A DNA stretch of 64,000 nt, taken from assembly GCF_003473485.1 (NCBI RefSeq), contig NC_053047.1:14906001-14970000 (forward strand), in the 5' to 3' direction. The position numbers and the translations under genes were made by a program. Every line of letters begins with the position of its first letter. Within the stretch, counting starts at the first letter, position 1. The stretch comes from Medicago truncatula (taxonomy: Eukaryota; Streptophyta; Magnoliopsida; Fabales; Fabaceae). Positions 23,577 through 36,948 of this stretch are shown in pieces. A model generated the notes under the pieces. The model did no database searches. It was not told the origin of the DNA and worked only from the letters and a program-made list of their open reading frames with translations.

Positions 23577-24280
23577 TTAGTTTACATATGATGTCAGTGT
23601 AAAACTAATTTACACTGACAGTACTGTATGTCTTGTTTTCGCAGACTAATTCATAAAAGCTTAATTATTGAAGCTTATTTTGTAATTTATTCCCGCGTTC
23701 AATCCGCTTCATAGAGAATGACATTAGAATAATCAAAGTGCAACATCTAAGTGCCAACTTTAGCTTTTGTTTCCTTACACAATCTGCTTAATTTTCCAAA
23801 CAAAGTAAAATGAGTATGGTTTCTACTCCTAAACTTCTTTGATTCCCAATTTCATACAACTAAATGGAAAAATCATGTTAATTTTGCAATCATGTAGTAG
23901 TTTAAGGTTTAATTGCCGTTACATTGCTGCATTTTTAGCAATATAAAAAACTATTATGTCACAGTTCAAACTCCGAACCATGGACATGAACCATAATTTA
24001 AAACACCGGCGTAAACCTTTATTCAGGATCTGTTTTCCATGTTTTCTGTTTTCACTTTCTCTTCAACTAAAAAACATGATACAATGCTTTTTGTTTTTAT
24101 TTAAGAAATTTTTACATGTCAAAACATTGTTGTCATTTTTTCTGGATATGCATTCTCCCAAGCTATTATTCTATATTGCCTCTATAATAATTATTCATCA
24201 AACAAGTCTTCCATCTCCTTATTATCACTTTAAAATCGACACAAATTTCAGAAAATGAAAAATATAAATAGTTTTTTAAA
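23577..24280. other. Intergenic DNA, nothing recognised
   Basis: AT-rich DNA. A 100-codon plus-strand ORF at 23,956-24,258 is rich in F, L and S with no domain and looks like chance. No repeat boundary is clear. Confidence 0.4.
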
Positions 24281-24503
24281 TGTATGTTTGGTTCCACTCT
24301 TGGAGGAGACAAAATAGATTCTAGAGATGTCGAATTAAGTTTGACATGACAGGACAATGAGTATTAGATCTGATTTTGCAACTAGAATCGATTCTAACTT
24401 AAAACTATGATTTATTGCGTTTAACACCAAACCTTCATTTTTATAGTCAAAGTTATCGTTAGCTCAATTTTACAGGATGTATCTAAACATAATATACTAT
24501 ACA

Positions 24504-24666
24504 CTATGAAGCACAGACATGTATACAAACACTGGACACGACATTGACACTCAAACATTGGTACTGATAATAATTTGAGAAAATGACATAATTCAATGCA
24601 ATCACATATGTTATTACACATGTCGGACACCAAAAACGCCTTCAATCAAAAGTGTACGTGCTTAAG
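24504..24666. repeat. Short copy of the CTATGAAGCAC element
   Basis: The left end CTATGAAGCACAGACATG and right end GTACGTGCTTAAG are inverted copies of one another and match the ends of the element at 154-607. The interior is only about 160 bases, with GACAC-rich words. A clear target duplication was not found. Confidence 0.5.
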
Positions 24667-25194
24667 AGAATATACATTCTAACCCACTTAAAACTAAAAT
24701 CAACTTTACAAGACCAATCCATTCAAAATCAATTTTTGTCATCGCATAACCAAACAAACACTAAGTAAACAATCTTTTCATGGCTTCTCTTTGTGATTTT
24801 TGGTTTCAGGTTTCGGTGCTGCAAAGAAAGGTTCATGTCTTTCTATTTATTTTTTATTTTTTTAAGTTTGCTTGTGTTGGGTTTGTTTGATTGGACAACA
24901 TGAATTCCATGGGAATTACACTTTCTGAGAAATGTTATTTAGACCCGTTATACTTATTTTACACTCCCCTTTTTCATCAATTTTTTCTTTTCAGAAAATG
25001 TACGAACCATTTTTCTTAAAAGAAAAATGTATTCATTTTAACTTGTTAATAAGAACTTGTCAAAAAAAAAAAAAAACTTGTTAATAAGAAGATATGACAC
25101 CCCCTTAAAAAAGAAGATATGACACTCTTGAAATGAATTATTGTAAGTGAAATAATACAGGCTAAAAATTATATATTTGCTCCCTTAAGTTAAT

Positions 25195-25741
25195 GGGTTA
25201 AATATGTTTTTAGTCCATATAAAATTTAGATCTTATTTAATTTTAATAGTTCTTTTAGTCCCTAATTTTTTTTTTTCTGCATTCAGTATTAATCCCTCTT
25301 CAATTCAAATTTGTTTAATTTATGTTTAAACTCTTGAGTTTTTGAACAATTTTTTGTAGACATGGTAACAACATTGCTAAAAGTTCATCTGCACAAATTG
25401 TCGCAAAATTTGATTTTTGCGTCCAAATTTTGTTAATTTTATCTTAGAAATTCATATTAAAAAAACTTTACCTTTTTCCGTTTTAAGAAATTCATATTTA
25501 ATTCGTTTCATCTTAAAAAATTCTAAATTTTAGTAAATGAACCTTTTCATAGTGTTCTAACCTTATCTAAAAAAAATCGTTCAAAAATTTAAGAATTTAA
25601 GAATAATCAAACAAACTTTGTTGTAAGAGGGACTAAAATTAGAAGTAATTTTTTTTGTAGGGACTAAAAAACTATTAAAATTAAGTAAGGATTAAACTTA
25701 AAAGTTTTCAATTTTATAGGGACCAAAAACATATTTAATCC
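25195..25741. mobile_element. Mutator-type MITE with perfect 9-base TSD
   Basis: The ends are GGGTTAAATATGTTTTTAGT (left) and ACCAAAAACATATTTAATCC (right), an inverted pair of more than 20 bases with few mismatches. The 9-base target duplication TAAGTTAAT is perfect (25186-25194, 25742-25750), as expected for Mutator-like elements. The interior is AT-rich with further inverse similarity (GGGACTAAAAA words) and has no transposase. This 'phrase' (dispersed 'TTAGTCC' blocks) is common in legume genomes. Confidence 0.85.
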
Positions 25742-25749
25742 TAAGTTAA

Positions 25750-26536
25750 TTATAAATTTCACTTTGGCCCTTTATGTTTTTTCTCTTCATTTGGTCCTTT
25801 TAAGTTATAAATCAATTTTAATGGCCGCTGAATCAAAGACATATTTAATTCTGATAACCGACTTCTTGGATTAAAGAATAGGCTAAATTACACTAGAGTC
25901 CTTCTAAGTTTGAGGTTTGTAATATATTAGTCATTTTATTTTGGTCACATATAAGTCCTTTAAATTAGATGTTTGTAACCGATTAAACTTGATCACACAT
26001 ACGTCTTTTAATTTTATAAACATTTTCAATTTAGTCATTGACTTAACCAAACGTTACAAAAACGACGATATGACAATTAGGGGTCGTTTCTTTTAGATTT
26101 TTTCCAAAAAAAAAATCACTTTTTTCATTTTTAAGTGTTTGTATAGGATTTTTAGAAAAATCATTTTATCAAAAAAAATATATTTTGATCCTAAAATGAA
26201 AAGCTATTAGGATTAGCTTTTTTTCAAAATCTATTTTTTTTTTTTTCAAATGTAAGGAGCTAACACATTACAATTTAGAACTCATTTTTTTTAAAAATGG
26301 ATTTTTATGGATAGTAGGTAAACAAAAATAACTTCAACTTTTTTTTTAAATCTTAAAAGAAAAATCTCTAGATTCTTTTGACATAAAATCTATTTTTCTT
26401 CTAAGTGCATCACAATTTGCCAAATTCAATTCCCTCCCTAATTTTCATATTTGAAAAGTTTAAGCGCTAAACATAAAATCTTTCTTTCACAAAAGAGTTT
26501 TTTACTTTCCCCAAAATTTTCCTTCGTTGCACAACA
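25750..26536. other. Repeat debris and promoter region of MRNIP-like gene
   Basis: About 25,750-26,080 holds further MITE-like 'TTTGGCCC/TTTAGTC' words and AT-rich DNA with no gene. The last 150 bases before 26,537 are the likely promoter and 5' UTR of the MRNIP-like gene. No unambiguous TATA box could be chosen in such AT-rich sequence. Confidence 0.4.
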
Positions 26537-26594
26537 ATGGCGACATCAACACTTTTCATCGCTCTTCAATGCTTCAATTGCTCCACCATGCAGG

Positions 26595-26638
<44 letters not shown>

Positions 26639-29152
26639 ATCCCTAATTCATTAAATTCAGGTAAAGCAAAAGAAGAAATGCAGCAACAAATGGAACTGCG
26701 TTGTGTGCAATCAGAAACAATCTGTTCGCAAAATCTTCGCTCAAGGTTACAAAGCTAAGGACATTCGCTCTTTCGTTCAATCCGTCAATATGTCCAGAAA
26801 GTCCATTGAAGAAGATGATCAGCAGCAGTGGCTCCTCGCCGGAACCCTAAATCCTACACCAGAGGAACATGTTCGCGGAGAATATGAATTTCCAGCTGAT
26901 TTAACCGATAAGAAGAAGTGTAAAACTGATTGGAGTTTGTATCTCGATAATGACGATCATCGCGCCACCGAGAGAGACGGACAACAGCAACATGGTTATT
27001 TACTTTTTACCTTTTTAATTTCAATTATATAATTAATTGTTATAGAATTTTAGTGTTTGATAATAATTAAATTGAAGTAAAACTTGAAGTATGCTTCTTT
27101 GAAGGATTGACACATATACATACACATCCACATTTCTTATAGAAGGCGTGTCCGGCATGCCACAACACTAACACATATGATTACATTCAATTATTTATTT
27201 TTTCAAATAATTATCAGTGAGTATAACAATGTGTTATTATTGGACACTAACATGTGTCAGAGTCAGACACCAAACATGGCTTCAATTTGTAATTTTGGTG
27301 CTACATAGCAGGCACCTCACACGACACAAACATTCACATGTAGACATCGGTACTAATTTGTGAAAATTGAAGTGATTGAATATAACTGTGTGCATAACTG
27401 TTGTGTCAATATTAGACTGGCACGTGTCAGATACACCTTGGATTTGTAGTGTCAATATAGCAGAACTAGTTCATTTTCACAGCTTTAGGTTGCTTTCATT
27501 TTGATAAGTAGTGCTGGTTTTGATGCATTTTGGATCGATTGAATTGAACAGAAGACGACTTTGAGCCTTTGGTAGTGACTGAGTTGCCCAATAACATGCT
27601 CAAGAAGCGCAAATCGGTGAATAATTCAACTTCAAGATATGGCAGGCGTTTTAAAAGCCCACTGTTCCAAAACTCTCAAGGTGAAGATTCCTTATTGCTT
27701 ATGTGTATGTGGTGGTAATCAGTAATTCAAGTTATTCAATTAGTTTTGATGATACTAAGAATTGAACACAACAGATTTTACCAATTGTAGTTAGTTAAAG
27801 AGAGATACAAAACAAATGACACAAATCTATTTGGCTAATATACTCGTACAGACAGCTTTAATAGAGATTACTATTGTTGCACACGGATGATTATTCAAAC
27901 ACTCATCCACAACATATTGAACTATCACCCACTTCCACACAATTTGGAATTTCTTTTGTCCCAATCAGTGTCGTCAAATAACAGATGTAGAGGTGCTATA
28001 GCACTATAGCATCTCCAAATTTGAATAAACCGCAATTTTTGCCGATACACAGTTGACACCACTGTCCCACGCAATACCGAGACACGTAAATATGCCCCTG
28101 AAGCTCAGAAGTAAAAGGGAACTTTCAACAAACAGATTTAAACATAATTATTGATCGAGTAGCTTGCAATAATAAATTATTACCTAAAGCTAAATAATTG
28201 ATTATTGAAAGGGCATAATTGATTATAATTCTTCCATAATCGATTCAAACAACTCTAACTCATTTCAAAATCCTTGAAGATTAGATCATAATATCTAATT
28301 CAGCAACTTTGTTAAACAAATTGTTATATATTGAAAAACCATTGTGTTCCACATATTTTATGATCTTTACAAACAAGTTCCTACCTATATCTGAACTTCC
28401 TTCAAACTTTGGAACTTGATCTTGCCAATTACTTTGTTCGACAGTGTTGTCAAATAGAGGTGGTATAGTGTAGCACAATTTAAACAAACCTCTATTGTTC
28501 TGGGATAGCTATTTAGTACAAATTGTTGTCAAATAGCGCCTATAGCGGCTCTAGATCATTGTAGCATAGCACAATTTGAACAAACCACTATTATCCGTGA
28601 TCCGCGACTGACAACATTGCTTTGATGTCATTTACATATGAATCTTCATCTTCATTCTCTGGTTTAGCTTTCATTTTTTTATGTGCATTGAGAGCTGTAA
28701 TCATCTTCACAGTATTGCTACATTATTTTGCTTCCAAATTATTTTCTTTTATAAAATACATATATCTGTGATATATGTAATAGCAGAAACTATACTAAGA
28801 GATAAGATCTTACATTATATATGGGCTGATCTGAATTAACAGTAAATTGATTCTTCACACAGATGCAGGGGAGACAGTAAAAGATCAGAGACAAATCACA
28901 TTATTGACTGAAAGCAATTCACAGAGAAATAACATAGTAACAACAGCTAATGAGAGGACTCAGAAATGCAAACTAACAATCAACAGTTCAGCTTCCAAAT
29001 GGAATGATTACTTAACTGAGGACAATGACAACTGCAATAAGAGAGGCTTTAACTTCAAGGACGCTTCAGGTTCATGGAACAACAACGACATCTTAGAGGC
29101 CATAACTGGTGAGCAAAGAGTAGAAGATGATATCCACCCTGATTTTATGTGA
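26537..29152 (+). CDS. MRN complex-interacting protein (MRNIP) homologue
   Basis: In animals MRNIP binds the MRE11-RAD50-NBS1 complex and supports the DNA-damage response; the plant role is inferred. Exons: 26537-26593, 26661-26994, 27552-27680 and 28863-29152 (TGA), all GT-AG and phase-consistent, giving 269 aa. The N-terminal MRNIP domain has a CxxC..CxxC zinc-binding layout (LQCFNCSTMQ, KWNCVVCNQKQS) and the conserved run VRKIFAQGYKAKDIRSFVQ. The middle is acidic and charged, and the C-terminus has the plant-typical SKWNDYLTEDNDN, WNNNDILEA and QRVEDDIHPDF blocks. Intron 1 contains a (TC)n microsatellite. Exon 4 sequence was also copied to 21.3 kb. No lesion is visible. Confidence 0.85.
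26598..26634. repeat. (TC)n microsatellite in intron 1
   Basis: An 18-unit TC run starts six bases after the intron 1 donor of the MRNIP-like gene. It makes up over half of that 67-base intron, so length changes there could affect splicing or be useful as a marker. Confidence 0.9.
28441..28620. repeat. GTTGTCAAATAG repeat (possible MITE) in intron 3
   Basis: Direct copies of GTTGTCAAATAG occur at about 28,447 and 28,532, and the right side ends in TGACAACATTG, an inverse of the start. Similar sequence lies at 27,970-28,080, at 32,165-32,340 and in the PABP A intron near 1,785-1,860 (ACAACAATGC). It looks like a small DNA-transposon family, but no target duplication was identified. Confidence 0.45.
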
Positions 29153-29800
29153 CTTTTATAAAATCAGGTGTTACATAAAAGTGTTTGATTTTGTGTAAGT
29201 GTACAAATAATATATAACAACTCCACGCAAGTTTCTTCTGGCCTCATTTAAATGGATTTCCAATGGTACGGATTTGGATTCGGTGTTATACTTGTCTTCA
29301 AACTATATCTGTATTCAAACTATTCTTGCATGAATAACAGTTTTAGTACATACATTCTTATCCATTGAGTGTTGTTGATTGCACTTAAACTCTTATCCAT
29401 CAAATAGCTAAGAAGAGATCACAAATCAATTTTTCTCATTTTAGAGAAGAGGATGAGTTTTACAAACACTGATCAATGACAAATTGAACAGTCACTAATG
29501 AATCACTTCCAAAACATCTTGGTGCTAATAGTGAAAGGACATTTTCAACAGGCCATTACCATTAATTATGAAAGGGACATGAATCAATGGATTCTTTATT
29601 ATAATATATTTCGATATTTTGATCGATAGTGAAGCTGCACTCTATCAAGAATTCGGGACTGTTTATTTTATAAATTTTGGTACAATTTATTCTCCTTCCT
29701 TTACTTTTTAATTTTTCTGTACTGTTTCCTTTCTGTTATATTTTTCTGCATATTTCCTTTGTTGCTGAGTTTTATTTTTGTATTTTTGAAGGAAAGAAGC

Positions 29801-31230
29801 TTATAACATTTCATTATTTAAAATGTGTTCGGTATAATATGGGATTTCGACCAAAATTTGGAAACTAGATGAGGATGTGGCCGTCTTAGCTAATCTACGA
29901 GATGGCTCATTTGCTTGTCTCCTCACAAATTCAACACTAGAGTTCACATAATATCGTTCAAAGATAATTTTACAATTATGAATAATTATCCCAAACTCTG
30001 TAACATCCTGATGTGCAGATGAAAAATTATCCACCACCTTTTTGTCATCAAGCATGAAAATCGATAGGTCTCAAATGTAGTTGATGAACCCATTCTAAAG
30101 CCGATGACAATCCTAGAGCTTCGCCAACATGTACCTCACAGACTGGAGTAAACCATTTAGTTTTTGCCAAAACAAAAGTGTATGTATCATCCCTTATACA
30201 AACTCTTATTTCCACAATCTTGCACATAAATCTTCGTTTAGTTGGTTTGATCCATTTCACATTTCCTTCTTGTCGCGGCTGCGTACAAGATGTATTACAA
30301 ATCCTATAAATGGTTTGTCAATCATGAAGCATAACTTTTGATCTCTCCAAAACATAAACTTGACAATCAATTACTTCTTCCACACTCTGTTGTTTCTTTG
30401 TTTTCAGATACTGCGCAACACAAATCAAATAAAGCCACATCTTCCTTAGATAAATCTTGTAATGTTTTGAAGATAATATTCTTGATATCCATATCTTGTT
30501 GTAGAAAAATAGAAATAGAAGAAAATAAAGGCAACATACTCCAAACATTTAAGTTACTTGGACATTGAAAAAGTAAATGAAGCGTATCCTCACTGCCCAT
30601 CGTACATAGTGTGCAATTCACAGGACATGCGGCTCCTTTATCTTTCAGACGTACACAAGTTGATATGCAATTCCTACAAATTCGCCACATAAAGTTTTAT
30701 ACCTTTGGGGGAATCTTGAGCTTCCAAATTAGATTCCTACAACCTTGTACCTTGAAGTGGGATGTATCAAGTAATTCTTGGACACAAAAACGGTATGCAC
30801 TACGAACAAAGTATTGATCATGATTTTCTTCCTTGCAATCATGTAGCATGCAATTTGAGACTCTAAGATCAACTAAAGGAAAATCTCCATCAGTTTGTGG
30901 AATAAGTGTAACATCATTTGCAATGCACTTGTTATACCAAACCTAAATATCCTCACCGTCACATATCCTCTATCTGCTTCCAACTTTGAGAATAAATTTC
31001 GAATTACATATGCTTTGTCATACAAAGCTAGGCTTATGTCTCAAAGTCGACTGAAAGAAATTTCATTTAGGATAGTATCTTGCCTTGTAAAGTTTAGCTA
31101 CCAACGAATCAAGATTTGTCATAAGTTTCCAGCCATGTTAGCCTAACATAGCTAGATTAAAGGTACATAGATTTTTGAAACTCATATCTCCATCATTCTT
31201 GTGCATAGACAATTTAGCAACTTAGCAAGT
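29801..31230 (-). mobile_element. LINE 3' fragment (zf-RVT and RNase H)
   Basis: On the minus strand, broken frames give a plant LINE C-terminal region: a segment like WKLMTNLDSLVAKLYKARY..P near 31,110, then the zinc-binding domain (MWRICRNCISTCVRLKDKG, CTLCTMGSEDTLHLLFQCP) at 30,690-30,367, then RNase H ending VEFVRRQANEPSRRLA and ILNNEML near 29,801. Stops and frameshifts separate the parts. The RT core is missing. It interrupts the left arm of the inverted duplication relative to the right arm, so it either inserted after the duplication or was lost on the right. Confidence 0.85.
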
Positions 31231-32164
31231 TAATACCTCTACTTTGACCTCCCGCGTTTTAATTTTTATTTTCTGTTATATGCTAATTTTCTGATGCTCG
31301 TAGTTGATTAAGTAATAAATTACTCTCCATCTGTGCTTTTATTTGTTTTAAAGATTGTTCACAATCATTTATTTTGCATCATCAATTATTTAACCAAATA
31401 AATGAACAACATTAGTATAATTTTTCCTTAAAATAACATTCGTATAATTTCTTACAATATAAGCTACCATTTCAGAATTAAAATTTGGAGAGAAAAATGG
31501 CCCCTTCACAACTTTAGAGCAACTCTTACATAAACACAACCCTAATCACCAAGCCACCTTATCCTTACTGCATTATCAATGAAACATTATCTATTTTTTG
31601 CATTGAAATCATTAATATGAAATTCATTTCATCATCAAAGTCAAATGAGACACTTATAATGAGATGGATGGAGTATTATGTTTTCTCTTGTTTTGGTTTG
31701 CTGGCTTACTGGTTTTAGTAAACGATTTCTTAAGAACCGGATACAACTCAAACAAGACACTTATAATGAGACAGAGAGAGTATTATGTAGTCTCTTATTT
31801 TCGTTTGCAGAGTTTATGTCTTGGAAGATTTTTTAATTACTTGTTAGAAACAACAAAGTAGCATAGTAGCAGTAATTGATTGAAAATAATCAGATGGAAA
31901 TCTGAATAATATCGATTATGCAAAGGGACAAATTTATTGTTATGGTTCCATAACCATATTCAAACAACTTGAACTCGTTTTGACAATTATTGAAAGATCA
32001 TTCCAAACATATTTTCTGAACTTGGTTTTTTGAAGCAAGTAAACATAATTTATTGTTATGTTGGATACAAGCAGGAATAAAGCCACTCTATCTAGGTTAT
32101 GAGGCGCTACATTAGCTTGCCTCATAAAGAATTCTTGATCATCTTGAGCGAATTGTACAGGCCA

Positions 32165-32340
32165 TGTTGTCAAATAGAGGAGCTATAATGCAATAATGAA
32201 GTGGAATTCGAACAAGTCGATATTGTTCCGTGATACACTATTTAGTACAAAGTGTTGTCAAATAGAGGCTATTATCGGCACTATTGCATTTTAGCATTTA
32301 AAAATCTGAACAAACCACTACATTTTGCGATCAGAGAATG
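32165..32340. repeat. GTTGTCAAATAG repeat, second site
   Basis: Two direct copies of TGTTGTCAAATAGAGG (about 32,166 and 32,253) with intervening sequence similar to 28,441-28,620. The right arm of the inverted duplication lacks it at the matching position near 63,115, which indicates a presence/absence difference between arms. Confidence 0.45.
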
Positions 32341-33184
32341 GTACATGCCCATCACTTCTCCCTCATACACCTGTAGCTTTGATCGAAGCCTGATGGTTCT
32401 GGATTTAACACAAAGACCATCCCCATTTCATAAGCACATTCCATTACATACAAAGCCATTGCTAATGGCCACATCAATGTTACATATTAATCATCCTTTT
32501 TGGGGGATTTTCCAGCGGTTTAGTGAAGGCTACTCTGCATGTTACGGATTTGCTTGCTGCCACTGCTGCAAGTAATTAATTTTTCCTCGTCCAAAAGTGG
32601 AATCAAACATATACATCGTATGTCTGAAACTCCTTTGAAAAAGAATAACATATAAAAAGATGATGTGGCAACAAATAATTGGATATTCCCATATTGGATA
32701 CACAACACTTTAGGCATATGCTGTTTTCACAACTATACGATATAATGCCTATCTTGTCTGGAATGGCATATATATGCTGCAAATTTTCATTAACCATAAA
32801 ACACAAACTATTTAATAATATGCATACCTCCAGAAGATACACATCGGCCAACATCATCCGTTGTGTTTACCATAATAAAGATAAACTCAACCAAATAAGG
32901 CAAATGCTAATCAACATTGGGTGAATTTTCTTTCACCACAGATTTTGGAAACTAATCCACTTGGATTGAATTCCTCAATCTAAATTAGATTCACCTGCAG
33001 AAAGAAAAATTAATTCCAAACAAGGGGAAAGGGATTCCCGACAAATCATTAATGTAACCAATCCAAGATGAAATAAATTCATCACACACATGAAATCCTT
33101 AATACAAAAATCCTGATAGAAAAGGGGGAAAATCCTGACAAAGTATCCAAAACAACATCTAAGATTATTTCATTCACTAAGTGA

Positions 33185-36100
33185 TTATGAGTCGATCTTA
33201 TCACCAACTGCAGGACCTTGTGAAGCTTCACGAAGGAATCGCATAGCCTCAGCAACCTTCATCTTCAGCTCCTCAGGTGACTCGATCAGATGGATGACCT
33301 CTGACTGGTCCATTTCAAGCAACATTCTTGTCACCTTTGCAGTCTGATTGGTTGGTGCAAGACGACCCACCAGAGGATGTAAATGTTCTTCCAGCATCTG
33401 TTTAACCAACAATACATTATAATATATTGACACAGAAAATTCAAAGGTTAACATATAGCTAGCAAATTTTTACATACCCGATGTTGATTTTCTTGAGAAG
33501 CAGAAGCCAAAGCTGAAGCAAGCGAGTTGTTAGACAATGGACCATGATGGTGATTGCCAGTGGAGGTTGCAGCACTCCCAGACGGATCCATCATTTGATT
33601 TCCGGGATCTACAGACATACCCACACCATTTTGAAGCCCTTGGTTGGGGTTATGAGGTCGCATCTAGATTCAAAAATTAAATTTGTTTCAAATGTTGGGG
33701 TTACGAGTTATTTAGTAATATTATTTGCAAAACAAAAAAACTTAGATTTACGGAATAAATACTTGGTTTTTCTTCTGTCGGACTTGCTGGAAGTTACCAG
33801 CTGCACGCCCACCCATCCTATTCCCCGGATGTCCCTGCCTCTGAAGGTGATATGGCAGCAAGTAATTTGGAGTAACAAAGCCAGTTCCCACACCTGACAT
33901 GAACTGTGGCTGGAAACCGTATCCGTTTGGCTGAGGCGCCATGAGACCAAATGTACCTTGCTCATAATAAATTTGTTGCGGAGCAAGTCTTTGTACACTT
34001 GAATGGTATCCAGCATTTCCACCCGATACTTGAATTGCAGAAAAATACGCCTGCAATTACACAAGCTTGTGAATCTAACTATTGAATTTGTACAAAATAC
34101 AATGTAAGAAAGACTAAATTTGTTTAAGATCGAAAACCAAAAAAAAATGAAAGTAAGCATGTTTCTGAAAGACCATCATATGAAGACAAAAATAGCAAAT
34201 TGAAAAACTTGTTACTAAATCAAAGCTAGTAGAATAAGTTATGCTGTATAAAAATCAAATTGAAATTTAATATTTCAGCAAATGGACTTACACCTATTTC
34301 AAGGCCAAATCGTTCCATATAAATAATTGATTTATTCATATTTTAATTATGAGGTGAACTTAAATAATATATTTACAAGATAAAAGAAAAGCTTTACCTG
34401 CAACTGAGCTTTCCGATCTTCTTTCCGCTGGGCCACAGAAACATATAAGGGCTTCTGTCCAATCATCTTCCCATTCATTTCATTGATCTAAAAAAAACAT
34501 AATACAAATCAAGCATCTCATAAAAAAGGTTGTGCAAAATCTTTTTTAACAAAATTAACAAACGACTTACAGCTTTGCTCGCTTCCTCCGGTGTGGTAAA
34601 AGCAACAAAACCGACGCCCTTGCTGCGTCCACGAGCATCAGACATTACCTGAAGAAACATATTAAATGCAGTTATACTTTCAGATAATCAAATAATTTTG
34701 AAGTGAGTAATGACACAAATGCATGTTAAACACAACCATGGAGTATATCTACTCACATACACTATAACAATAAATAAACAAAGATAAGTTTTGATATACC
34801 TTGCAAGATGTTATTGTTCCAAACTCAGAAAACTGCTCCTTCAGTTTTTCTTCATTAAGACTCTTATCAATGTTTTTCAAATATAAGTTAGCTCCTTGAA
34901 ATTTCTCATATCTTTTTAGCTTTTCTTGCTCAAAGAAAGCTTTCAACTCTGCCTCCCTTTCCGATTTTTTCTGAGCCCTCCCGACAAATAAAACCTTCCC
35001 ATCATTCGTTGTGCTCCCATTCAACTTCTCAACAGCAGTAGCTGCTGAATCTGAGCTTTGGAAATTCACAAAACCAAAACATTTAGAGTTACCATTTTCA
35101 TGTTTCATGATCACAGCACTTGTTATTACACCAAAAGGGTTGAAAAGCTGCTTAAGGTCCTCATCAGTGTATGATTCAGAAAGGTTTTTCACATACACAT
35201 TAGTGAACTTAGGTGATGACCTTTCTTGACGCCGAACAAAATACCCTACATAAACTTTCTTATCATTCATCAGCATGCCATCCAACTTTTCAATAGCATT
35301 TTTTGCAGACTGATCATTGTCAAATTGAACAAAACCATGTCCCTTAGAATGACCATTGCTATCCATAGCAACCTTACAAGAAAGCACATTTCCAAAAACA
35401 GAAAAAGTTTCATGCAATGCCTTGTTATCTATTGATGTTTCTAGATTCTTAATGAACAGATTTGCAAATCCAGTTTTACGAATGAGAGGGTCTCGATGAG
35501 AAAACATAATACGAATGGGCTTTCCGTTCAGAGTATAGTAGTTCAAATTCTCCATCGCATCAGCAGCTGCAGTACAAATTTTTTGAAGTTAAAGAAACAA
35601 ATATAGATAAAACAATGTTTTTATAGATGATTATATAAATTGAATACATTTTCTTTTATTAATGAATGCATTGTCTTATAATATAGTATGTACTTCAATT
35701 TCGAATGTAACTCAACATCACAAAACCAGCTTATCAGTTGAATATTACCTCAAAACTACTATATGGCTTCAAAATTCTTTTGGCAAAAACTTAGCCAAAA
35801 AGGTACAGCATAGAGATGTGAGTAACATAAATTCAGATAATCTTGTTCTTCTGTACTTATTTAAATCATGAATGATGTTAAACTAGTTTACCAAGGATTA
35901 GTCGTGTTTGACTACAACTTTCTACTTTATCAAGGATCGCTACAATGATTTAAATCATGAATGATGTTAAACTAGTTTCAAAGATTAGCCACATCAGAAA
36001 TTGTGACTAAGATTTTGAATGTTCGCATAATAGTAACGCGGCTGCAATGATTAATAACATTTAAAATAGGGATTGAAGAATCCCAACACAGTATTAAAGA

Positions 36101-36948
36101 ATCCCGACTCAACCATGACATAAAAACATAATTTTACATACTACGGTTTTACTCTCTTAGAAAAAGGAATTTACTTTACTCTTTCGTAATCAAAGTCATA
36201 AAAATCAATTAAGAATTGCAACAAGTTGTGCAAAACTTAAAACTTTAGTAATCAAGATGCCAAAGTTTATGATATTTCCACAATCACTTCATTAACGCAA
36301 TTGCAGTCATATTAGTTTTACTTGGCAACAACTTTAAACAGTATCCAAGAATTGCTACCATGATTTATATGACAAATAGGGTTTGAATCTTAATATGAGA
36401 ATCACAGACACAAGCAAGACTTAAAAACATGATTATAAATACTAGGCTTTAACTATTTCAGAAAAAATAAGTTAGTAATCATATATAGGCAGCAAATTTA
36501 ATTAAGATTTGCAATAAGTTTTGAAAAACCTAACCCTTATTTTTTTCTCTCCAAAAAAAACAAAAATTCAATTAGGTATTCACACAATCACAATGCATTC
36601 CATCAACAAGAATACATGATCCCCCTCAAAAAAAAAAAAAACAAGAATATATTATAATCAAAAGATCGAATTCAAAAAACACATAATAAAAGAATGAAAC
36701 TCGAAATACAAACCATCACGAGCGTTGGAGTAGTTAACATAGCCATATCCAAGAGATGACTGCGTCATCTGATCCCGGCAAACCCTAGCAGAAAGCACTG
36801 GTGCAATCTGACTGAACAGATCATAAAGCTGGCCCTCATTGACGTTCCTTTCGAGATCACCAACGTATAAGGAAGCGGTCTCAAATCTTCCAGTACCGGT
36901 CAAAGCTGCTGGAACAACGATCTTTGGTGATGAAACCACTGCTGCCAT
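33185..36948 (-). CDS. Poly(A)-binding protein, copy B
   Basis: Complete seven-exon gene: 36948-36714, 35566-34800, 34648-34571, 34487-34398, 34050-33763, 33663-33478 and 33397-33185 (TAA). All introns are GT-AG and the codon phase is kept; 618 aa, normal for plant PABP. Domains: RRM1 ([15 protein letters not shown]), RRM2 ([15 protein letters not shown]), RRM3 ([15 protein letters not shown]), RRM4 ([15 protein letters not shown]), a P/Q-rich linker (exons 5-6) and a C-terminal MLLE ([20 protein letters not shown]). The linker and MLLE usually recruit PAM2-motif partners. Antisense ORFs over exon 2 are shadows. The gene is inverted relative to copies A and C. RRM4 has KFQ and KEQF where copy C has KLQ and KELF; the effect is unknown. 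No lesion was seen. Confidence 0.93.

Noticed and set aside
23956-24258. 100-codon F/L/S-rich ORF as a membrane protein gene
   Set aside because: Its composition fits chance reading of T-rich DNA. There is no repeat of it elsewhere in the window and no splice or promoter context.
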